The notes below the pieces were generated by a model, which was not told where the DNA came from, made no database searches, and saw nothing but the letters and a program-made list of their open reading frames with translations. The translations under genes and the position numbers were made by a program. Positions 33,717 to 48,400 of a DNA stretch of 64,000 nucleotides are shown piece after piece (positions within the stretch are counted from its first letter, which is position 1; every line of letters begins with the position of its first letter). This stretch comes from Trichaptum fuscoviolaceum (lineage: Eukaryota > Basidiomycota > Agaricomycetes > Hymenochaetales > Trichaptaceae). Location of the stretch: NCBI GenBank assembly GCA_910574455.1, contig CAJSYZ010000003.1, positions 2,108,001 to 2,172,000 on the forward strand, written 5' to 3'.

Positions 33717-36602
33717 TCAGTCTGCGTGTCCGCTACCATTCGTTTCTTCCTGTTCTCGCATTCTCTGATACGCAGCTTCTTGTTCTTCGTGCGATCCTCT
33801 GTGTTTAAGAAACGAATTAGTTGTCTATGCGTCCTGATTTTTGTAATGTGCACGTACGGCAGGGGATTTTCTTGTATGGGTATAGAGCAAAGGAAGGTCA
33901 TGAAGTTCGCAGCGGCTTGGCAGATGAAGACAACGCGGATGGCTAACGCATACGAGTCTATAGCAGCGTCTCGAAGTCTTGGCTCCAAAGTCGGGATTGC
34001 CGAAGTCGTGTGTCTAGCAGTGATTGAGTTATGCGATAGAGAAAGGAGATTTTTCAGTCCTACCGGACAGCTTCAATGATTTGTTCCGAACCAGGCCCGG
34101 TGATACGTTGACGCAAGTTTTTCAAGAGAACGGCTTGCAGGACTGCACCACTGAGCGAAACACCGATGACTTGTCCAGTCGTTCGGAACAGGTAGGTGAC
34201 TAGTTGACTATAGGTTAGCAGGTCAACGGGGTGCACAAAGATCCGGCACATACTCCCAGTGGCGACAGCTAGATCCTCTTTCGTAACACTTGCAATCATC
34301 GCCTAGACAATAATTGAGACATCAGGAGATGCTTGAGTAGCCGACAAGACCTACTCACGATTAAAGTCGTGGTGATGAAAGAGGCCATTCCAAATCCCTG
34401 GGGTACGATGTCGAGCCAAAGGTGCAGGAAATGAGACTTGCTGGACCAGAAACATATGGAGATTGTCGCCGTCGTGGCTGCAGCGGCGGACGCGAGCGTG
34501 AGTACGTGGAGCTTCCCCGTTCTTCGCATCATCCTGGAGCACAAACGTCAGCCTCGAACCGCAAGATTCCGAGGGGGGCGGGGGGGAAGTCGGGAGCAAT
34601 GACTGACCATCCTGCAAAAACGCTTCCAGTTGAAATTGCTATCTTCGAGAGACAAATATCCCTTGTTCAGTATATGATCTACATATATCTATGGAGAAGC
34701 GGTCGTCTTACTGAGTGCGGAAGAAGGTGCAATCCTATCATGATATAAGCATACAAAGTTCAAGTAGGTATCGATGTTACTCACCAGCATCGGTTGAACT
34801 CTGCAAGCGGACAGCCGTGAAGTACTGGTACAGAAACATCAGACAAATAGCGGTATTATTGGATGTTCTTCTCACCAAAGGGACGTTGTACAGCTGATGA
34901 AGATGGTAAGCTTCCGAGATGTAAGGTACTCGTAGAAATCACTACTCACCACGGAGAAAGCCGCTACACTTCCGAAACTACAGGAACAATTAGAACGCGC
35001 TGTTTCCGGAGATTGAACGGCTCCACTCACAAGTTACTTAAAGACACGAAGAGAGGAGTACGACGTGTTATTAACCGCATGGGCATGACAGGATACGGGG
35101 CGACATGTGTCTCTACGTAAACAAATGCACTGCCAAAGACTGCGCTTGACACCAAGAGTCCCCAGATTAACGGATGTGACCAGTCAAGTTCTTCAGTAGA
35201 CTTCAGGCTGAGGCCGAGCAAGAGGCATCCCACTGTCCCCACGAGAGTTATTGAACCGAGGAAGTCAATCCGTCGTAATTTGTCATAGGCGCTCCGGTTC
35301 TCGACCTCCGACGGTAGCTTAATTGACACCTTTGTTGTCACCAGGATGGCAGAAAATGCGAGAACCGGGATCTGTGAATCTACGTTTCATAACGATTCGC
35401 GATATGTTAAATGGTTAATAGGATGTTTACCTGTACAAGGAAGGCAGACCGCCTAGAAGCACAATTGATCATCAATTTTGTCAACCTCTCTCTGCGAAAG
35501 CATGATAGGCGCGTAAGATAGCGTACACTACTTACCAACCGAACGAATCGTTTAGCCAACCGCCTAGAGGACCGCCCAAACCCGCCCCTTGAGGAAAGTC
35601 AGCTGGGTTTCTCCTTATGAAGTGAGTTGTGCCGGGGGGAAGTACCTAAACCAAACAGACTAATTTAAGGATAAGCCTTTTGCAAGCTACCGTAGGAACT
35701 TGCACACATACATGTTTGCCATGCCCTGGTAAAGCCCACGTTGTTTCCTACCACCAGGTCAGCCTCGAGAACTCCATCACAGGCCGCCAAAAGTTACGTA
35801 CAGCGGTATCAGATCGGTAACGGCCACGCTCGAGACTGGGGATAGGAGTAAGCCCGAGGAGGATTCTCTGGGTTCTGCAGATCCTGTAAGAACTCACCGG
35901 TCATAACTCTATGAGGATCGATGAATATTTAGACAGGGAAAAGCATATAAGTCTGGCTGGAAAGACGCACCCCCCTCCTCCCATACCCGCTACAGCCCTT
36001 GCGACTATCAGAGCTTCCATGGAAGGCGCGAGTCCACAGAAGATCGTCCCCGAACCTGCAACCGACTGAGTGAGCCGCAATATGAAATGGGTAAATATAT
36101 CTCTCACCGAAAAGCGACAGAGCCAGAAGCATAGCTCCTTTACGGCCCATGATGTCCGAAAGGCGTCCTGAGGATACCAGGAGACCATATCAGCAATACG
36201 CGCACCATGCTCGTGAATTGACTCACCATAGAGAGGTGTGAAACAGCATACGGAAAGTAGGTAAGAAGTTCCGATGTAGGATGCCTGGTTAGCTTTCTCA
36301 AAGTAATTGCCGATTGGTGTCAGGAGGGTAGCGACAATGGTTCCTGTTCCAGACCGACAGTAAGGACTGTATGCTACCACAAGGAAGGTCAGACACGCAC
36401 CATCTAATGCGCCGAGGAAGACTGCGCTCCATAGGCCGGCGAGTATCCACGCAAGGTCAGAACGAGAGACCTTATTCAACGGCGGGGGGTCAGGCGAGTC
36501 TGCCCGTTCGTCGTGATGTTGGTCGTGAGAAGAGTAGCAAGACGTCGGGCGACTCTGCAACAGGCTTGTCCGTTCGTCGTCAACTTTGGCTTGTACGCTC
36601 AT
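33717..36602 (-). CDS. MFS transporter, vacuolar basic amino acid / multidrug type
   Basis: Many-exon minus-strand gene with ATG at 36602 (MSVQAKVDDERTSLLQSRP). The cytosolic N-terminus is followed by SDLAWILAGLWSAVFLGALDG. MFS motif A follows, RLSDIMGRKGAMLLALSLFG, then FCGLAPSMEALIVARAVAGM, LGGPLGGWLNDSFGW, FLGSITLVGTVGCLLLGLSL and VYVETHVAPYPVMPMRL. Near the end come TTGQVIGVSLSGAVLQAVLL and IRVVFICQAAANFMTFLCSI. The charged C-terminus (EEQEAAYQRMREQEE) ends with TGA at 33717-33719. This is the 14-segment DHA2-like layout of Vba-type exporters; the substrate is inferred. The join between QGMANM and the GAGLGG segment (near 35600-35730) did not resolve cleanly and may hide an extra exon or a small defect. 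Confidence 0.85.
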
Positions 36603-39600
36603 CTCGAGAATACGGCTGGGCGGACGAGAACGATCGCACGGGAAGCTTCGAGGCTTTAAATATGCAGGCAGATTGGACTACCACTCCGCTTAAAAGCTGC
36701 AGGTCCTTGAAGATAACTGATGTTGAAACAGCCGTCGTAACTGGAGTTGACAAAGACAGTCAGGTTCGCGTCATGTATTTTCTTCCAGTGCCTGTTCGAC
36801 TGGATAATATTTTACAGACTAGGGTTTTGACTCTGATCGTTTTTCTCGCCAGACGCACCCAACTTTCAACGACTGTTCAGCGGCTATGACCTATAGTAAG
36901 CGTCCGAGGAGCTCGGTGGTTGAATAACCACGTCTAACAGCTGCCCATCTCCGGCCAGCCAGTTCTCTTCTCGATGGACACGCGCCTTCGATCTACCTCA
37001 TGCATCAAGTTTATATTTCTTCTCCAGAAATCTTCATTCATTCACCAAGGAATACCGGAGACTTTTGCGTCTCTCAGTCCAGCACACAAAACTCACTGCC
37101 ATCGCGCCGCTCTCCATTTGCCGGGCACAGCTTTGCCTCGCGTGTTTTATCCAGCTTCACCGACGTCCGTAGCTCTCGCCCTCTTACTCTTTTCCCGGCT
37201 CAGATCTATTAGCATCAAAGTGAGCCTTGGGCGCAAGTCTTGTGTCAGGCTCTAACTGGTCGATGCTCCTCATGTGAACGATATTGGGCTTCTCATTCCT
37301 GCGTCATTATTCCCATCACATGAATTCGCGCTCAAGCCTTCGAGATCAGAACTTTCCGGAACGATCTAACCCTGCAGGTCGCAGACTTTCAAAATAGACT
37401 TTAGGTGCTTCTGCTTCCTGAATGATTGTCCTTTTCCCTTTCTAATGATTTTGGATGAAAGCAGGATGCATGCTTTTCTACAAGACTTTATGACTCTTAA
37501 ACGACAGAGAGAGTAACTCACTGAAGATAAAGGCTCCTTGACAGATGATTGTATACAGGAGGGTCGCAAATGACGAGACCCTGCCGTTTGAGCCCGATTT
37601 TCAACAAGCCTATGTCGTCAGGACTTGTCAATGCAATTCTGCGACCTCTCTGAGCGTTGCCCAAATTGCTACAGAATATACTCCTACTCGTCCCGTACGA
37701 TCAACTCCATGCTGGCTCAATGTCATCGCAAAGGGGATCCTCGTAAGAAATGGAGATCTGGATGTTTAACGTCATTTCCGGTCCTGTCATGAATTTAGGT
37801 CTGTCGAGGACAAAAAACGTATACAACGTAAGTCTCCGTGAGTTCGTCATTCCCCGTTAATCTGATTGATGCCTAGGAACAACGCACCGAACTCTCCATA
37901 CCCCTGCCGGTCGCAGTTGCCTCACATTACGGGTCATTCACGCTAATTTCGAATCCACAGCCACTCACCAGACCTGGCTACCGGGCTGGCCTTTACCCTG
38001 GCTCACTAAAGTGCCGCATCGTTCGGAAATGGCGCTCATATATCTCGTCAAAACTGTTTTCCGTAGCGGAGACCACTTCTGATAGTTTCAGGGTGTCGTA
38101 CTTCGACGAACTTTCAAGAGGCTCTTTAATTTGGTTTGACCTATAACGTATGCCGCATTTTCGAAACTCTTCTAGGAGAATCGGCAATGTCATTAAATTC
38201 GAATCCTAGAATTTGACATCCCTCTACGGCTGATTCGGCCAGTCATCTGCTTGGAGACGTCCGAGAATGCCCTCCAAGCGCCTTGATCCTGAGTCTTTAC
38301 TCAAATGGAGAACCTCAAACATAGGCCTTGTCGCCCCCGGAGTCCCATATCTTGACAAGGCGAGAAGGGGGGCGACGTCAAGTTCGTATCTGCCGGTCTA
38401 CGCGGGCTCAACTATTCCTTTACTTCATAACCTCGCATCTGTCATCCCTCAAGGTGTGCAGTTCGCAAGCAACATTCCTCTACCTTCGCAAATCTGCCTT
38501 CGTACCGAAGCATTAGGCACTTTTAAGAACCAGATGGTCGACTACTTTCTTTTTTATGGACGCATGCAGGTTCTCAGGTTATGGCCGTAATATTGGAGGA
38601 AGAATCAGCATCCCCCAATATGACCACCATCCGAGCCGCCTATTCTAGGGGTGCGTGACAAATGGAACATATCGAAACACAGATACTCCCGGGTTTCGTA
38701 TCGCGGTCCTTTAATCTGGAAGGACCGATAGCGGACTCTTCCCCTCGCCCAGACCCTCTGAACACGAATTATGAGACACAGTGGGCATATTCATCTTGTG
38801 ATTGGAGTTGCGGTCAGATCGGACAGCAGCTCAGGTGTTTGGTCATCTCCAATCGTTATCTCCAGGTCCCAGACAGTTGACCTCTGGCGACAGCTTATTT
38901 AGAGCTCCTGAGAAGCGAGCGAGCAATCTTTTGGCCTTGTTCATTTAGGAGAAGGGCTACTTCGACCAGGATCTTGAAGTGAAGAAGTTATTTCTACGAT
39001 CTCACCGGAAAGAACAACTCGCTACTGTTCGTCGTAGTGTTATGGCACGAGCTATCGACATGCTGCGGACTTCTTCGAGACCGTGCCTCGAGGTTGAACC
39101 AAAACTGGGACCAAAATCGCTCTGTGCATTGTTCTGAATTTGAACTATTTCATGCACTTGTTCCGCACTTTTCGCGCACAACACTCAACCGCCAATGTCA
39201 AGTTGACCTTCGCCGAGGTCTGATACTTGGCTCTCATGCTCTGCGCCATAAACGGAACAATCAAGGACAAGGGTCTATTCGCCAGCCAGGGTGCAGAATA
39301 AATCTTCAGATACACAGGTTTTTCGTCATGATATTGGACAGTTGTCAGCTAGGCTAAATACCGCCCAGTGAACCGACGGACAACGCGATCTGTCATATTG
39401 GAAATAAGAGACTACATGTGACCACCCTGGTCGCTCAAATGTAGCTTTCACAAAGCTTCCGTCTGCCTTGAATTTAGGCCCTATGTCACCTGCAATCCGC
39501 AGAAGATGTTATCTCTCTGCACAATCGCGGAGAGAAGCCTTCTAATTCTGCTTGATAGTTAGGTGCCGGACTACGTTCTTATTTGAAGCGATTCTCGTTC

Positions 39601-42600
39601 CGCGGATCAGTCCTCGTTACCCGTCGTTGTGCATCTTAAGGCCAGCTCGCGTTAGTAAGGATGTAGATGCTCTCGTCACAAACGTGCATAGACAACGCCT
39701 CGCCCAAGCAAGTTCTCCTACGCTTGCACCATCTGTATAACGGACTCATTAGGCTGGATCTCGTGTGATTCTTTGCATACAGTCCCCCCCCTCGCCCTCC
39801 TACTTTATAGATCAAGCAGTGTACCTCCATTAACAGAGGGACTAGCGGTGGCATGCCTGCACACGTATTCTCCGTTGGCGTCGGCGATTAAGACTGGTAG
39901 CGATTGGTGTGGGTAGCGCCTGACTGAATACCATGTAGTCTATTTCTCATGCCGAGCTATATTACCGTGCGCACCATCGCAGGTGCTGCTTATTGGAGTG
40001 CTGATGTTGCTGATAAGGTGGACCATGGGCGTTCCTGAAATCTGTGCGAGTAGATGGCTCGCGGCGAGTTACTAGTCGAACATGACTATACTATCTACAT
40101 TCCCCATTTCCATGGCTTGCCTCTCAGTCTGAAGGGTCACGCTATCCATTGCTATCAGTGCATCGAGGCCGTACAATCTCTCTCAATTTCCGCACCCCTC
40201 TCTAAGCTGTAGACACCCCTCAAGTATGCGTGTTGGCAAGTACTGACGCCGTTGCGTAACAGATTACTCTTACGCTTTGAGTTCAACTTCTTCAAAACGT
40301 CTTTTTCATCAACGTCGCAAGCTCTGATAACTGGTGGAGCTTAAGATCTGCTTGTAACTATTTCCCCGTCATCATCTAGTCAATCGCAGCAGGCCATACA
40401 AAGGACAAATTCGGGTTTGTGCGATGGCTTGACGGCGGAGCACCGCCGCTATAGTTGGTGATCGACCTGCAGTTAAGTGCCACAAGAAGCAGCCCGGAAA
40501 TAGTCTTGACTAGCTTATACATCGTGCGAATCAGAACGTTCCGGCTCTTTCCACTCAGATGCTTTCGAAATGATAGAAAGTTGGCCGAAACATATTTTCA
40601 ACAACTCCCCGTACATTCGTACGTTCTCCTAGCTACTACGCTTCCCCATAGGGCGGCGAACTTTATCGAAGCTCTAAAGTCATCTACCGACCAGCATCTT
40701 CTCTTATGTGCACCATGCTTAGACGGCCGGGATCTTGTACGAGGCAGAAATAATGTGAGTCGAACGTTCTATTCAACTCACTCCATTAAGCCCACAACCG
40801 ACTGTTCATTTAAAGGATAAACTGCGTAAATCATCTCGATCTTCTCGCCCCACGGAACATTGATAAGTCGTGATGATTCAGTGTGGGTCCACTGTCTGTG
40901 GCTGCGATTTTCACGGCAGCGAACGCCACCTCTCGCCGTTCTTCAATTCTCCTTCCTTTAACGACGGTCACATCGCTTGAGTGGATAATTACACATGTCG
41001 AAGCTAATTAAGCTTGCTGAATTTTGAAGAAATGACTCGGACTACTGTGCAAGGCATTTATAGATTAGAGCATGCGATACATCATGCACAGCACCCGTCT
41101 CTGACCGACGCGCTCCTGCCTGCTATCCCATAGCAGACCATCAGTATCGCATAGTCGTTATTTCAAGGCGGACGCCCGAGTTTGCCTGAATAATTGGGAA
41201 TTCGGACGATGGGCCAGCTCAATATTAACCTAGCGACGCTTCGTTCAGATCTTGCGACGGCACATCTGTGTTTGACACCATAACTCCGATTACTCCGTCA
41301 CCATTTTAGATTTCGCGTTGCATAGGTCCCTGATTGCCCGTGCTTCTCTTTCTAGGGTTCCACGAAAGAACGTGATACTGGGCCTTCTTTGGACAACCAT
41401 ATTAAGGCACATCTGCTATTCGAGCTTCCTTCATTGAGGCATTTTGGAACTGGAAGTCCTCAAAGTTAATCCCAAGTATGTAGCGGGACTGTTGAACGTA
41501 TTGTTGCCTGTTTGATTTATGGTGACATTATGGTTTATGCTTGGCGATTCCACAAAGCTCCTATTGGCTGGATGCAGCTCCCGGCACCGACTTTGTGGTC
41601 GATCCAGATGGTTGAGAATGAACATCAGGAACGAATGTATCTGCATCTCATTCGACATGTAATTTCCGAGGATTCTGAATGTGATTCTTGTGCGCCTTTA
41701 CCTCTTTGGTAAGTTGAGTTATGTACATCTGATTGACGATATTTTTCACTAAACAACATATCAACATGCAGATCTTTCTGGAACCTCCTTCACTCTAGGC
41801 CATTCGTGGACATTACTTTCATTATTGCTCCCGCGAGCTACTTTCATGAAAGCCTCGTCGTAGTCGCGCAACAACCCTCCTTAATGCATCCTCGTTCAAA
41901 CATTCAGACGATCAGGTGAGAAATAGGTGACTGTGCGTCGTCTGATGGTCTCTGCGGCTGCCTGGACAAATGTAGAGCAAAGAGTGTTGTATAACTTGCA
42001 TGCGTTCAAGTCAGAGTCTGAAAGTGTGACGGCATACCGATCACAATGCCTCATCCCTGCGGATTATTGCTATATGCAGTGAACTTGAACACAAAGCGCC
42101 CATCTGCCGTTCTAACTGCCTTGATCGTAGTTGTTATCGGCGTGTACCGCTTTTCATTGCTTCTCATTGGCGGGGCAACTGACGTGGACTCTATGTATAT
42201 CCGTGTTAAATGAAGATATATGACTATGAGAACTGGCTATTATGGAACTCGGAGCCTTGAATGCGCAGCGCGTTGTTCCTTTGTTGGCTGGCTTGCGGCG
42301 AATACGTACTGCTGGGCACGGCGACTTAGGCTCGTCATCTCATCTTCCATCAATCATTCGATCGATCGATGCGTAGGTGCATCAGTCTGCGCTTTCTGGA
42401 ACCCCAAGGTGGCTAACTAGTACGCCATCCGTGGCTGAAGCATTATGGGATTTTTTTGTCAAACTAATGGCGAGTGGACGGTGTCTATGGTCCGTCCGTT
42501 TCTTAGGCATTTCAGCGACCACCGCGAAGATAATAATCATACAACTGTCCTTCTCGGCGCTGCCGGCGTGGTTGGCGCACAAGCCGGATGCATTCAGATG

Positions 42601-45471
42601 GAATATTTGCTTCGCGAGACTTCTGGGCTCACGTTCTTCCGAATGGATTTCTCAACCAAGAACGCCGAGATGCTCGTTCTGCAGTAGGCGTGACATTTGA
42701 ATCTACGGCACTTGATCGTCTTGTACACCATCCTTGCTATTTTCGTTAATAGGCACCTCGCAGTTGTCAGGCAAGCACGGTCGAGTAGCTAGACTCTCAG
42801 CACCGTCAAGTCGCTACAAAAGAATGGATAATTTAAGGCTTACCAGAGGGTGACCTTATTTGACGAAGAACTCGCGAGGTTTTGTGCGTGGTATACGTCT
42901 ACTTGTGCCACTGAGTGTCACCTTAGTGATATCTATGTGGACGTATATTTTTATGGTGTAGGCGACGCATGTATAGAAAGTGAGCATCGCCAAATTTCCT
43001 TTCATGCATTATAGCTAACTACGTGTTAGGGGCTGGCTCATTGTCGCGCTCTCATGCATACATTACATACTGAGAGAGTGGTCCACATGCTTGTGAAACC
43101 CCCCGCTGTTCCTCCGTGATGAAAGACCCGCTTATAATGCATTGTTTACTCTACACTGCAAATTATCGCCTGGGGAGCGCGGACAACTCATCGCCGCTCG
43201 GATGCCTTGGATGGACTTCATCTTGCCAGCACTTGCCAGTTCTTTGACTCGGGACCTTTGTTCAATGCGCACCGAAGTGCTCATTCATCACCGCTTTTAA
43301 TAATGGGGGAGCTAAGCTCAGTTTGGGGTCAGCTGGGCTACCCGAGTGCTTTGTATCCTTGTTCACATACGGACGGCTTCAACACAATGTCCGCGCCGTC
43401 CTTCTCGCGTCAGTGTCTATGTACGTTCATCTCCCGCGGCGGGTTGCGAAATGAATTCGAACCTTGTACATTATGGGATAGGATGGGAGGGACGGTGCAG
43501 CGTCCCGCAGGGCGATAAATGTTATGAGGTAAGCGGGTATCATGTGGATCGAAACTCAATCCATGTAATACGATAACAACGAGTTTGCATTAGGATGCAC
43601 GGATAAGGAGCATCGGGCGTGTATGTTCTAGTCTTGTTTCCCACTCATCCGAGCTTGTTTGGGGGAGCGACGAGAGACTGCGCATTGTGCTGAGCATGAG
43701 GGTGTGTTGATGAAAGCGTGCCAACTTTGATGAGCAGCTTGTTTTCACAGGACTGAACATGCGCCATAGGATCATAAGTCATGTTCAACCCCATGGATCG
43801 ACAACGTCCACCAAGATGATCAGTGTGATAGCCTGATCTAGCATAGCCCAGTACTCATATTCCAATCCTCTCAGGTGAGATGCACGATGTGTTTGTTTCA
43901 GAGGACGAGGCCGACGGGACAAGGATCATCGATGATCGAGCTTTCAAATCCTTGAAGAGCTCAAACACTGACCTATAAATAATGGATTGTTATTGAATTC
44001 GGGTAATAGATGCTTCAGTTGAAAATACCATCAAATCGTATGTCCTCGACAAATTACCGAGGAATTGATCGTCGAGAATTCACAACCGTGTGCTTGTTCC
44101 TAGCAATCCAGGTCCATTAAGACCTCGAAGATCTGCGGGGGATCGTCTAGCTGAGCGTACTTATACTTGTTGCGAAGTTTTGGTATAATTGTAGCTGTAC
44201 AAGAGGAACCTCAGCGAATATGCGTCGATCCGAACTTTATTTACAAATTAGGCAGTCTTTTGGTCGTTTTTGTCCATGTTAGCCAAAATAAGTAAGATTC
44301 GCTTGTTTGACACCACGAGAAATCTGCTCCTCAAACCGAATCATCACATTTCGAGGGAAAGATTTCAGCCAAATCGCGTTGCACATGCATGTATCGTGAG
44401 TCTTGCCAGTCCGTGCCTGCAGTCTCAAAGCTGTTGTTGGCGGAAGCAAAATCTTCTATGTTTCGTTGACGGTGATTGAAGGTGAGCGCCTTCTTCAGGC
44501 CGGCTCGAGCTTCACCGGAACTAAATTGATGTCTGTTTTTTTTCTCCTTCTCTACATCAACTCTCTTTGACATCACATTTGCACACGCTAAATCGTAATT
44601 GGCTCGTTGATCTTCGGACTGATTTTCTACCGTAGCTATGTCGGCTCACTAATTTACCTACTATTTGGGCATGGCGGTCACGGCAAAAGCGGCGGTGACA
44701 TGAAGATAGAATACTATGTTTCTCTATGGCGACTTCAAAACATCAGATTAAGATACGTAGCTGGTTGCGCTGAGAAACAAAAGAGAGTTTCTTCCCGTCG
44801 CTGACAGAGCGGAACCATGGGATGAAAAGAAGAACAAGTGGAACGCGGCATCGTGTCTTCTTGACTACCCGGTTCATCATTTCGGCCTTTCCAAATGAAT
44901 GAGCCGGGACGCTGTGCTCTTTCGGGACGAGACTTTGCTGTGCGTTGGCTCTCAAAGCAGTGTTTTCCGGCCTGAAAGACTAGAATAAGAGCATAGAATA
45001 AGTGGAAGAGATCCAGAGCAAAACATAGGAAAGTAAGAAATACGGAAGTGGAACAAAGAGGAGCGGGGAGCGGTGTGCGGGAAGACCAGGCACACCATCG
45101 ATCGACTTGATTAGTCAGCGTAATAAGTAGAATTAGTTCCCTTTTCGATTTCCATTTACTGACAGGCATCCAGAACTCCTTTTCTCTCCATCTTTTCCCA
45201 ACTACATTCACCCTCCCCGTTCCTCGCTCGCCGTCGACAACGAGCAACATCGACGACGCGCCTTTCCTTCCTGTATACTCTACTCTCGCCGTTGTGGCCT
45301 TCACTGGTCATTGAATTATACCTGCAAAAAGGGCGTCTATTGAACTGACACGCTTACTACTGCATCTTGCATCTCTGACGGCGATCAATCCACGTCGCGC
45401 TCGCGCACGCTCTTTCTCCCCTTTCTCTCAAGTCTAAATACGGGTCCTTGCTAAGCACGGGGCTGCTTGCT
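36603..45471. other. 8.9 kb gene-poor island
   Basis: Between the MFS start and the kinase start no gene could be supported. Open frames are short (mostly under 125 codons), lack known motifs and do not chain through splice sites. The one long frame, minus strand 44735-45304, is rejected separately. The last 300 bases are pyrimidine-rich and form the kinase promoter and leader. It may be an old, eroded transposon landing area, but no terminal repeats, reverse transcriptase or transposase motif was seen. Confidence 0.5.
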
Positions 45472-48400
45472 ATGCCGACGTCGAGCACTCGACCAGCCTA
45501 TCTGGAAGTCGACGCTCACAACGGCAACACCAGCAACAGCAACGGAATCATATACAGTCCACCTGCCACTGACGGAGCGGGACCTTCCACCATGCTCGCG
45601 AATCTACCTTCTCCAACATCCCCGTCATGGAAGAGCCTCTTTCGACTCAAGCCAGGGCGGTCAAAATCTACGCTTACGTTGAATACTGAATTTTCTGCAG
45701 GCTCGACTGCGGTGAGCACCTCAGAATATGGGCTTGCTTCGGCTGACCCATCTGTGACATCGACGTTATACGCGCAGACACCACCAGCAACTGGAACGAG
45801 CATTGCGGATGTAGAGGCAGGATATGTGGTGCATGCGGGGGTTATGTCGGCAACACTGACACCGTCAAGTTCGGTTTCGTTTGGGACAAGCTTGAGTAAT
45901 CGTTATTCATCGAACTCGACTGGAACGCTCTCGAGTGAGTCTGGAGTTGGGATTACGGCCAGCTTATCTGGCCAAAGACAGAATCAAAGTCAGATAGTCC
46001 AGCTCAACAATCAAAATGGGAGTGTAGTTTCAAACGGCCAAGCACACAGCTACTTCCCTAACGGTTCTATGCGAGGACGCCGCTCTTCTCGTCCCCAGAC
46101 ACAGCCAAGTACACCAGCGCAACCTCAACAGAGTACAAACGGTATTGCACCAGCAATGTTACCTACGCCGAGTTCATCTTCAGGTCGCGAACGCACAAAA
46201 AGTCGTGCTTCAAAGTCGGATAAACATCGCGGATTGGGTATCGGTCAGCCTAGCGCACCACACACGCCTGTGACATCGACGTCGCCGTCGCCCGCTCCGG
46301 GGCTGACTTCGCCGAGGACTCCGTCGCGCGGTGGCATGGGTCGGTTCCTAAGACGAGTAGCGTCAGCACCGAATGCAAAGGGCTTCTTCAATCTATCGAA
46401 AGGACACAAAGGACGTGATGAGAACGGAACTGCGATGAGTCCAGGAACAAGGACGCCAAAAGCTTTCGGTCTGCTTTCCCCTTCAGCTAGCATGACAGGT
46501 CGAAGTAGCCCTGTGCCTGAGGTCCCGCCTGTACCAAGCAATGTCAATGGTGCAACATCGGGACAAAGAGGTTCAGAACATGGCACAGACTCATTAGATA
46601 CTTCATCCTCAGGATCCTCGCGCAATAGGAATCTGTTCCTCCCAAACCCTCATAGTTACGGCCCAGGTTCCTCTCCCCCTCCTTCTTTCCATCCGCCAGG
46701 CAGTGTAATCCCGCAGAACCCGACCCTGGCTCACTCGCAGAGCGTACAACACCTGCATTCACCGCAGCCTGTCAATGGTTCCTTGTTGTCTCCGCCGAAA
46801 GGGACTCGCTCAACTCGGGCTTTGAGTGCCGTATCTGGAGCAGCGCCATTCGCAGCGACCAAAGGAAAGGGGAAGGAACACGACAGCCGTATTGGGCTGT
46901 TGAGCACAACACCTGTACCAGTTGGTAGTGGAACGGATGGCCAAGGGCGTGCTCCGTTTAGGCGGACGTACTCAAGCAATTCGATCAAAGTACGCAGCAT
47001 TGAAGTCGGTCCAAGCAGTTTCACGAAGATCAAGTTGTTGGGTCGTGGTGATGTGGGGAAGGTGTATTTGGTGCGCGAGAAGAAGACGCAAAAACTGTTC
47101 GCGATGAAGGGTACGTTTTCTTGCAATATTTTTTCCTCATTTGCATACCGATCTTGAGCTGACTGAAAACTCATTTTATTTCGCTTGCTACATGATCGAA
47201 AAAATCACTTACCCTTGTTTGTTTGGCTGATAATGGTTGGAACTGCAATCATTGGCCCGAACAATTAACAGTTCTTTCAAAGAAGGAGATGATCGAGCGC
47301 CGGAAGATTAAGCGTGCTCTTGCAGAGCAAGAAATTCTCGCAACAGCAAACCACCCGTTTATCGTGACGCTATACCACTCTTTCCAGTCCAAGGAACATT
47401 TGTACTTCTGCATGGAATACTGCATGGGAGGCGAGTTTTTCCGTGCTCTGCAGACACGTCCTGGTAAATGTCTGGCCGAGGAGGATGCGCGCTTTTACGC
47501 GGCGGAGGTGACCGCTGCGCTGGAATACCTGCACTTGTTGGGCTTCATTTATCGCGATCTCAAGCCCGAAAGTGAGTGTTTGGTTTTCATTTCATTATGT
47601 ATTTCATTATTTTGCGGCTCTCTGGTTGCCTTTGCTGCCATCTTCTTCACGAGAGTTTGCGTGTTTGAGTTGAGTTTCTGTGGATACAAATTACGAATCT
47701 ACTATCTCCTTCCTATCATTGACGACCTCCTCTTCACGGTCTTCCCTATAGCATTTTCTTCCATTTCTATTCCTGCCTTCACTCATCTTGTCGCCTATTC
47801 ATTTGTTATCAAATGTTAATCGCCACTTATCACCTATATTCTATTCATTACCATTTCTGCCCTGCGAACTTTGTCTCTAACTGTGCTTTGTGTTCCGACA
47901 GACATCTTGCTCCATCAGTCTGGCCACATCATGCTTTCCGACTTTGACCTTGCGAAGCAGTCTGGACGACCGGGGGGTAGGCCCGCGACAGTGGCGCAGA
48001 TCGAGCCGAATGGGGTGAGTCCTGTCCTTCCTTTTCCTCTACATCTCCATCCCCATACTTCTGCATACAATCTAAACTTGAACTTCTCTTCTGACAATTA
48101 CCTATCTTTGCATACCGTCTCTACCCCTGAACAATTATGGTTTCCGGAATGACAATCCCGACTACGCGCAATTAATCGACGTCGGATGCTTTAAACTTCG
48201 TGTTTGGCGAACCTCAAACTCGAATTGAATTCAACATGGTGGGCTGAACGGTTGTGGATGGCTGGACTTGCTCGGTGCCTATCACGATCTATTAACGTGA
48301 TGGGTGAATGAATGAATCCGCGCGTTCTGTGGACGCTGATACTCTTTTGCGCTGCTGTTGAACCTTTTCCGTGGCGCGATGGCTGCTTCGATCACCTGGA

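Noticed and set aside
42377..42700. Overlapping open frames with hydrophobic stretches in the gene-poor island
   Set aside because: Two frames of similar length overlap, neither chains to other exons, and no transposon or enzyme motif was seen.
44735..45304. 189-codon minus-strand open frame upstream of the kinase
   Set aside because: It lies antisense to the kinase leader, has no domain or sensible composition, and reflects the pyrimidine-rich promoter sequence read backwards.
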